Positions 4,815 through 8,039 of a stretch of 8,039 bases of DNA are shown here, one piece after another; the first letter of the stretch is position 1; each line of letters starts with the position of its first letter. The position numbers and the translations under genes are program-made. The notes beneath the pieces were generated by a model. The model saw only the letters and a list, made by a program, of their open reading frames with translations. It was not told the DNA's origin and made no database searches. The stretch spans positions 1-8,039 of the forward strand of contig JAOULB010000079.1 in NCBI GenBank assembly GCA_029882235.1, written 5' to 3'. The stretch is from Gammaproteobacteria bacterium (GTDB lineage: Bacteria > Pseudomonadota > Gammaproteobacteria > UBA6429 > Thiohalophilaceae).

Positions 4815-6245
4815 ATGAGCAACGCTACCGAAGTACATGAAATCAGCCAGGGAGAAACCATTGACGGGTTTCTTGTTGGTGAATGTATACATCAAAGTCA
4901 GGTTTCGAGTCTTTACCGTGTAACACATCCCGAACATAACGAAGCCATGATTATGAAAGTACCGAAGATATCGGTGCTGTTACCGTCCAGTGTGTTTGCA
5001 GGTTTTGAGACCGAGATCCGTATTCTTTCCAGATTACGTGGTGCCTATACGCCCAGGGTCTATGCCAAAGGTGATTTATCAACCTGCCCCTATCTGGTGA
5101 TGGAATATGTTGAGGGTGACTTACTGCAACAGGCAGTAAGAAATGCACCTGTCGAGCTGGAACAGTTATGCCAGCTTATGCGCCCAGTATGTCGAGCCGT
5201 CCACGAACTGCATCGACACAATATTATTCATCTTGATCTAAAACCGGAAAATATACGTAATCGTGATGATGGGCACGTTGTGGTCATCGATATGGGGACG
5301 GCACATCATGCACAACTACCCGACATGTACTCAGTAACGGATGAGCAACAACCCTTTACAGTTGATTATGTCGCTCCGGAACAACTATTTGGGATTCGTA
5401 CCGATTCGCGTAGCGATATCTATGCCATAGGTGTAATGTTATATGAACTTGCGACCGGAAAAGGTCCCTTTGAAAAGGCAAACCTGTTAACCGTAAAAAC
5501 GCGTCTATATATTCCACCAAAGCCGCCACGTTGTATTAATAAAGATATCCCTGAATGGTTACAGGAAGTGATCCTGAAGTGCATGGAGATTAATCCCGAA
5601 AATCGTTATAGCACAGCAAAGGAAGTGGCGTATGCCCTGGCACACCCAAATATGGTTGAATTAACAGAGCGTGCAACGAAAAAACATAGTGCTGGTCCTT
5701 TTGCCATCTTGCAGAACTGGTTACGTCATCGTGAGTCAATGTTTGTCAAAGCCAGTCGTTTACAACCATACCACCGTTTGACAACAGCGCAGCATATTTT
5801 AGTGACCGTTAAACTGGATCACTCTTCGGAAGAGTTACGCCAGTCCTTGCGCAAGGAAATGCAAAAAATTGCACGCCAGGAAACGGATAGTTATTTCACC
5901 TGTCTGTCTGTTGTAGCAAAAGAAGCTACGGGTGATGCAGAAGATATTTCAGATTTTATTACCCAGTCACAACCGCGTCATATTCAGGTTCAGGCAGAAT
6001 TGCGACACTGGTTAGAGCCCGTCAAGCTGCCACAGAGTCGACTCAATGTGCAGGTGATTTATGGTGATCCAGCAACAGAGATTGTTAATTACGCCAACAC
6101 CTTTGCGATTGATCATATTATTATGTGCGCACACCGAAGTGGCAGTGGTAAAAAAGTGATTGGCCAGGTGCCTGAGAAAATCATTGCAGAAGTAAACTGC
6201 TCTGTTACGGTTGTACGTACACGCCTGGACTATCCTGAGCAATGA
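4815..6245 (+). CDS. Bifunctional serine/threonine protein kinase / universal stress protein, 476 aa
   Basis: An N-terminal Hanks-type kinase domain (about 15-280) is joined to a C-terminal UspA domain (about 322-471), with no membrane helix, so it should be cytoplasmic. Kinase landmarks are Lys48 (MIMKVP), a helix-C Glu (65 or 67), MEYVEGD (96-102), HLDLKPEN (139-146, catalytic Asp141), DMG (159-161) in place of DFG, VAPEQ (186-190), SDIYAIGVMLYEL (200-212) and Arg264. The catalytic loop reads HLD, not HRD, so it is a non-RD kinase. The nucleotide loop (about 24-36, HQSQVSSLYRV) has no GxGxxG glycines. The linker PHPNMVELTERA-like segment after the kinase matches the known kinase/USP fusion family as I remember it. 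The UspA half starts AQHILVTV and ends with IIMCAHRSGSGKKVIGQ and VTVVRTR; the ATP-binding spacing is shortened. Targets and inputs are unknown. Confidence 0.92.
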   Translation: MSNATEVHEISQGETIDGFLVGECIHQSQVSSLYRVTHPEHNEAMIMKVPKISVLLPSSVFAGFETEIRILSRLRGAYTPRVYAKGDLSTCPYLVMEYVEGDLLQQAVRNAPVELEQLCQLMRPVCRAVHELHRHNIIHLDLKPENIRNRDDGHVVVIDMGTAHHAQLPDMYSVTDEQQPFTVDYVAPEQLFGIRTDSRSDIYAIGVMLYELATGKGPFEKANLLTVKTRLYIPPKPPRCINKDIPEWLQEVILKCMEINPENRYSTAKEVAYALAHPNMVELTERATKKHSAGPFAILQNWLRHRESMFVKASRLQPYHRLTTAQHILVTVKLDHSSEELRQSLRKEMQKIARQETDSYFTCLSVVAKEATGDAEDISDFITQSQPRHIQVQAELRHWLEPVKLPQSRLNVQVIYGDPATEIVNYANTFAIDHIIMCAHRSGSGKKVIGQVPEKIIAEVNCSVTVVRTRLDYPEQ

Positions 6246-6254
6246 ATATGTCGG

Positions 6255-6283
6255 GAGACATCATCCAGCAAAGGTTTTATACT
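6255..6283 (+). promoter_or_regulatory. Candidate internal promoter before the spermidine-synthase-like genes
   Basis: GAGACA (6255-6260, four of six) and TATACT (6278-6283, five of six) are 17 bases apart in the 70-base gap after the kinase gene. Transcription would start near 6290, about 26 bases before the ATG. A small perfect hairpin, ATGTC-GGGA-GACAT (6248-6261), overlaps the -35 box; without a following T-run it is not a terminator. Confidence 0.33.
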
Positions 6284-6315
6284 CCTGACTTTTGAATATA
6301 CCCATTAATTAAAGA

Positions 6316-7839
6316 ATGACTCAAAACCGCACTCAACTGGCATGGTATGCCACCGTCGTTTTTATCAGTTCCGCACTGTTAATGATTCTGGAGATTGTCG
6401 CTGGCCGCATCATCGCACCCTATGTGGGTGTTTCTTTATATACATGGTCATCGGTGATTGGTGTTGTACTTGGTGGCTTATCCTTAGGTAACTGGCTCGG
6501 CGGCCGATGGGCCGACAGCGGAGCCGCTGAAAAGGAGGTTGGTTTTGTATTATTTGCTGCAGGTGTTTCCAGTCTTGCCATACTCTTATTATTGACCTGG
6601 TTGGCACCACTATTACAGGGTTTACGCATTAATCTTCTCACCGCCAGTTTTATGTATGTGCTGGTGCTATTTTTTATTCCATCAATGTTACTGGGTATCG
6701 TTACCCCGATACTGACAACCATGGCCATACATCTTGATGAACGAGCCGGTCATGTCGTCGGCCGTATGAACGCACTGGCGGCATCAGGCAGTATTGTTGG
6801 GACGTTTCTTGCGGGTTACTGGTTGATTCAATACTTTGGTACGCGTGCGATCATCATCAGCACAGCCATCGCTTTGCTTATATTGAGCCTGCCTTTTTTA
6901 CGTCAGACTTTAGTTAAATCATTATTGGGTCTGTTCCTTATTTCTGGTATTTTAATCACACTCACCTCATTACGCGATGGCTTTGCCGAACCCTGTGATG
7001 ATGAGAGTGCCTACTTCTGTATTCGTGTCATTAATGCGCGTGATATGTCGCCCTATGGCGAGGCGCGAGGTCTGGTGCTGGATCATCTTATACATGGCAT
7101 TAATCATGCGCGTGATCCTGAGCTACTGGTATCACCTTATGTGCATTTAATGGATGAACTAATTCGATTCCAGCTGGGTAATAAAGTAGATACTGGCAAT
7201 TACTTTTTTTCTGGTGGCGGGGCCTATACCCATCCACGTGCCATGCGTGCCAGCCTGCCGAATGCAACGATTACCGTCGCTGAACTCGATGAAGCGGTGA
7301 CCGAAACGGCGGTGCAACGGATGTATGTTGATGTGTCGAATATGAATATTCTCCACACCGATGCGCGCATTGCATTACAACGTCAAGATGAGCAACAGTT
7401 TGATGCCATCATCGGCGATGTGTTTCATGATGTGGTCATTCCCTATCACTTTCTCACCAGAGAATATGCACAACTGGTGGCATCACGATTAAACGAGAAA
7501 GGTATCTATGTACTTAACCTTGTAGATATTCCTCGCGATCCGGTTTTATTAAAAAGCCTGTATAAAACGCTGGCCAGTGTTTTTAAGCATGTGGATATCT
7601 GGAGTGATGATATTAATAAAGAATACCTGCGTCAGACCTATGTCATTTCTGCCAATAATTCGCAAGCCATGCCAATGGAGCATCAGGCTGCCTATGGTCC
7701 AAAGCGTTACTGGATAAACATGACTCAGCAGGTATTAGCGCAGGGACAATCTATCGCAAGCATACCCATGATGACCGATGACTTCGCCCCAGTCGAACGC
7801 ATGACCCGCGATCTGGTCTTTGGCGAGCATGGTTTATAA
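6316..7839 (+). CDS. Membrane-spanning spermidine-synthase-like protein (fused transporter-like / SpeE), 507 aa
   Basis: The N-terminal 220 residues hold about seven hydrophobic helices (roughly 12-30, 42-62, 76-100, 107-135, 152-172, 177-195, 200-218), with EIVAGRIIAPYVG and LSLGNWLGGRWAD loops typical of fused MFS/spermidine-synthase proteins. The C-terminal half is a Rossmann-like SpeE domain with GGG (300-302), VAELD (321-325, the nucleoside-binding acid), DAR at 349-351 and IIGDVFHD (365-372). The usual GGGDGG is GGGAYT, so the first acidic residue of the polyamine site is Ala303; true putrescine aminopropyl transfer is therefore doubtful. Cys227 and Cys235 flank a DDESAYF segment just after the last helix. 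The ATG is the first possible start (an in-frame TAA lies at 6310) with a weak AAAG ribosome site. The next gene begins two bases after the stop. Confidence 0.9.
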   Translation: MTQNRTQLAWYATVVFISSALLMILEIVAGRIIAPYVGVSLYTWSSVIGVVLGGLSLGNWLGGRWADSGAAEKEVGFVLFAAGVSSLAILLLLTWLAPLLQGLRINLLTASFMYVLVLFFIPSMLLGIVTPILTTMAIHLDERAGHVVGRMNALAASGSIVGTFLAGYWLIQYFGTRAIIISTAIALLILSLPFLRQTLVKSLLGLFLISGILITLTSLRDGFAEPCDDESAYFCIRVINARDMSPYGEARGLVLDHLIHGINHARDPELLVSPYVHLMDELIRFQLGNKVDTGNYFFSGGGAYTHPRAMRASLPNATITVAELDEAVTETAVQRMYVDVSNMNILHTDARIALQRQDEQQFDAIIGDVFHDVVIPYHFLTREYAQLVASRLNEKGIYVLNLVDIPRDPVLLKSLYKTLASVFKHVDIWSDDINKEYLRQTYVISANNSQAMPMEHQAAYGPKRYWINMTQQVLAQGQSIASIPMMTDDFAPVERMTRDLVFGEHGL

Positions 7840-7841
7840 CA

Positions 7842-8039
7842 ATGGCGCTGATATGGGAAAAGAAAACCAGTGATACGCATTACCAGGTAAGAAATGCAGG
7901 CCAGGCTGTACGTCTGTATACCGATGGTGTTTTTCATAGTCAGTACAATCCACGCCAACCTGTCACCGGAAATATCTGGGAGTTGTTAATGCTGCCAGCT
8001 TTATTTTATCAAGCAGAAGAAATCAGGCGTGTGCTTGTC
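7842..8039 (+). CDS. Second spermidine-synthase-like protein, N-terminal part (3' partial)
   Basis: The frame is open from ATG 7842 to the right edge (66 codons). The visible residues include VRLYTDGVFHSQYNP (the beta-hairpin entry seen at the start of SpeE-like proteins), TGNIWELLMLPALF and RRVLV at the edge, which normally leads into the GxGGG nucleotide-binding loop of this family. No membrane helix is present, so this looks like a soluble paralogue of the preceding gene. The start lies two bases after the preceding stop with no strong Shine-Dalgarno, suggesting translational coupling and a shared message. The catalytic residues lie outside the window, so activity cannot be judged. Confidence 0.8.
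   Translation, partial: MALIWEKKTSDTHYQVRNAGQAVRLYTDGVFHSQYNPRQPVTGNIWELLMLPALFYQAEEIRRVLV

Noticed and set aside
6420..6728. Minus-strand open frame of 102 codons inside the membrane SpeE-like gene
   Set aside because: It lies opposite transmembrane helices of a recognisable family and has low-complexity composition typical of an antisense shadow.
1..8039. Mobile element, CRISPR array, tRNA or prophage signature
   Set aside because: No transposase, integrase, repeat-spacer pattern, cloverleaf or terminal inverted repeats were found; the genes look like stable chromosomal ones.

Overview
The window looks like a chromosomal segment of a gammaproteobacterium with moderate GC (mid-forties per cent by eye). 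The best evidence is a GreB with the Pro-rich MSRYRPP leader seen in many proteobacterial GreBs, a SlyD-type prolyl isomerase, and a metallophosphoesterase, kinase/universal-stress fusion and spermidine-synthase-like cluster. I cannot name a genus. Coding density is high, no gap exceeds about 240 bases, and I see no mobile element, tRNA, rRNA or CRISPR array.

Layout. Positions 1-281 hold the 3' end of a PepSY-type membrane protein that enters from the left edge. A short gap (282-348) with an extended -10 box and a strong dyad leads to an unrecognised all-helical 399-residue protein (349-1548). Next is a membrane-anchored alpha/beta-hydrolase (1621-2544), directly abutting the convergent slyD (3030-2545, minus). 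A roughly 240-base intergenic region carries candidate promoters for slyD and for a 71-residue two-helix membrane protein (3268-3483). That small gene overlaps the convergent greB (3992-3480, minus) by four bases. greB is divergent from the last block.

The last block (4053 to the right edge) is a co-directional run. It encodes a calcineurin-like metallophosphoesterase, a serine/threonine kinase fused to a universal-stress (UspA) domain, a membrane-spanning spermidine-synthase-like protein, and two bases later the start of a second, soluble spermidine-synthase-like protein cut by the edge. A kinase, a phosphoesterase and two aminopropyltransferase-fold proteins together suggest a signalling or stress-response operon. 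The kinase/USP and SpeE-like families are known but, as far as I know, poorly characterised, and a functional link between them is inference.

The most interesting points are this operon with its atypical kinase nucleotide loop and degenerate UspA motif, a SpeE-like domain lacking the canonical acidic residue of the GGGDGG motif, a hairpin that would cover the ribosome-binding site of the 399-residue gene, and a TATAAT box only eight bases before the greB start codon, which would imply a leaderless or near-leaderless message. I found no convincing wholly new system.
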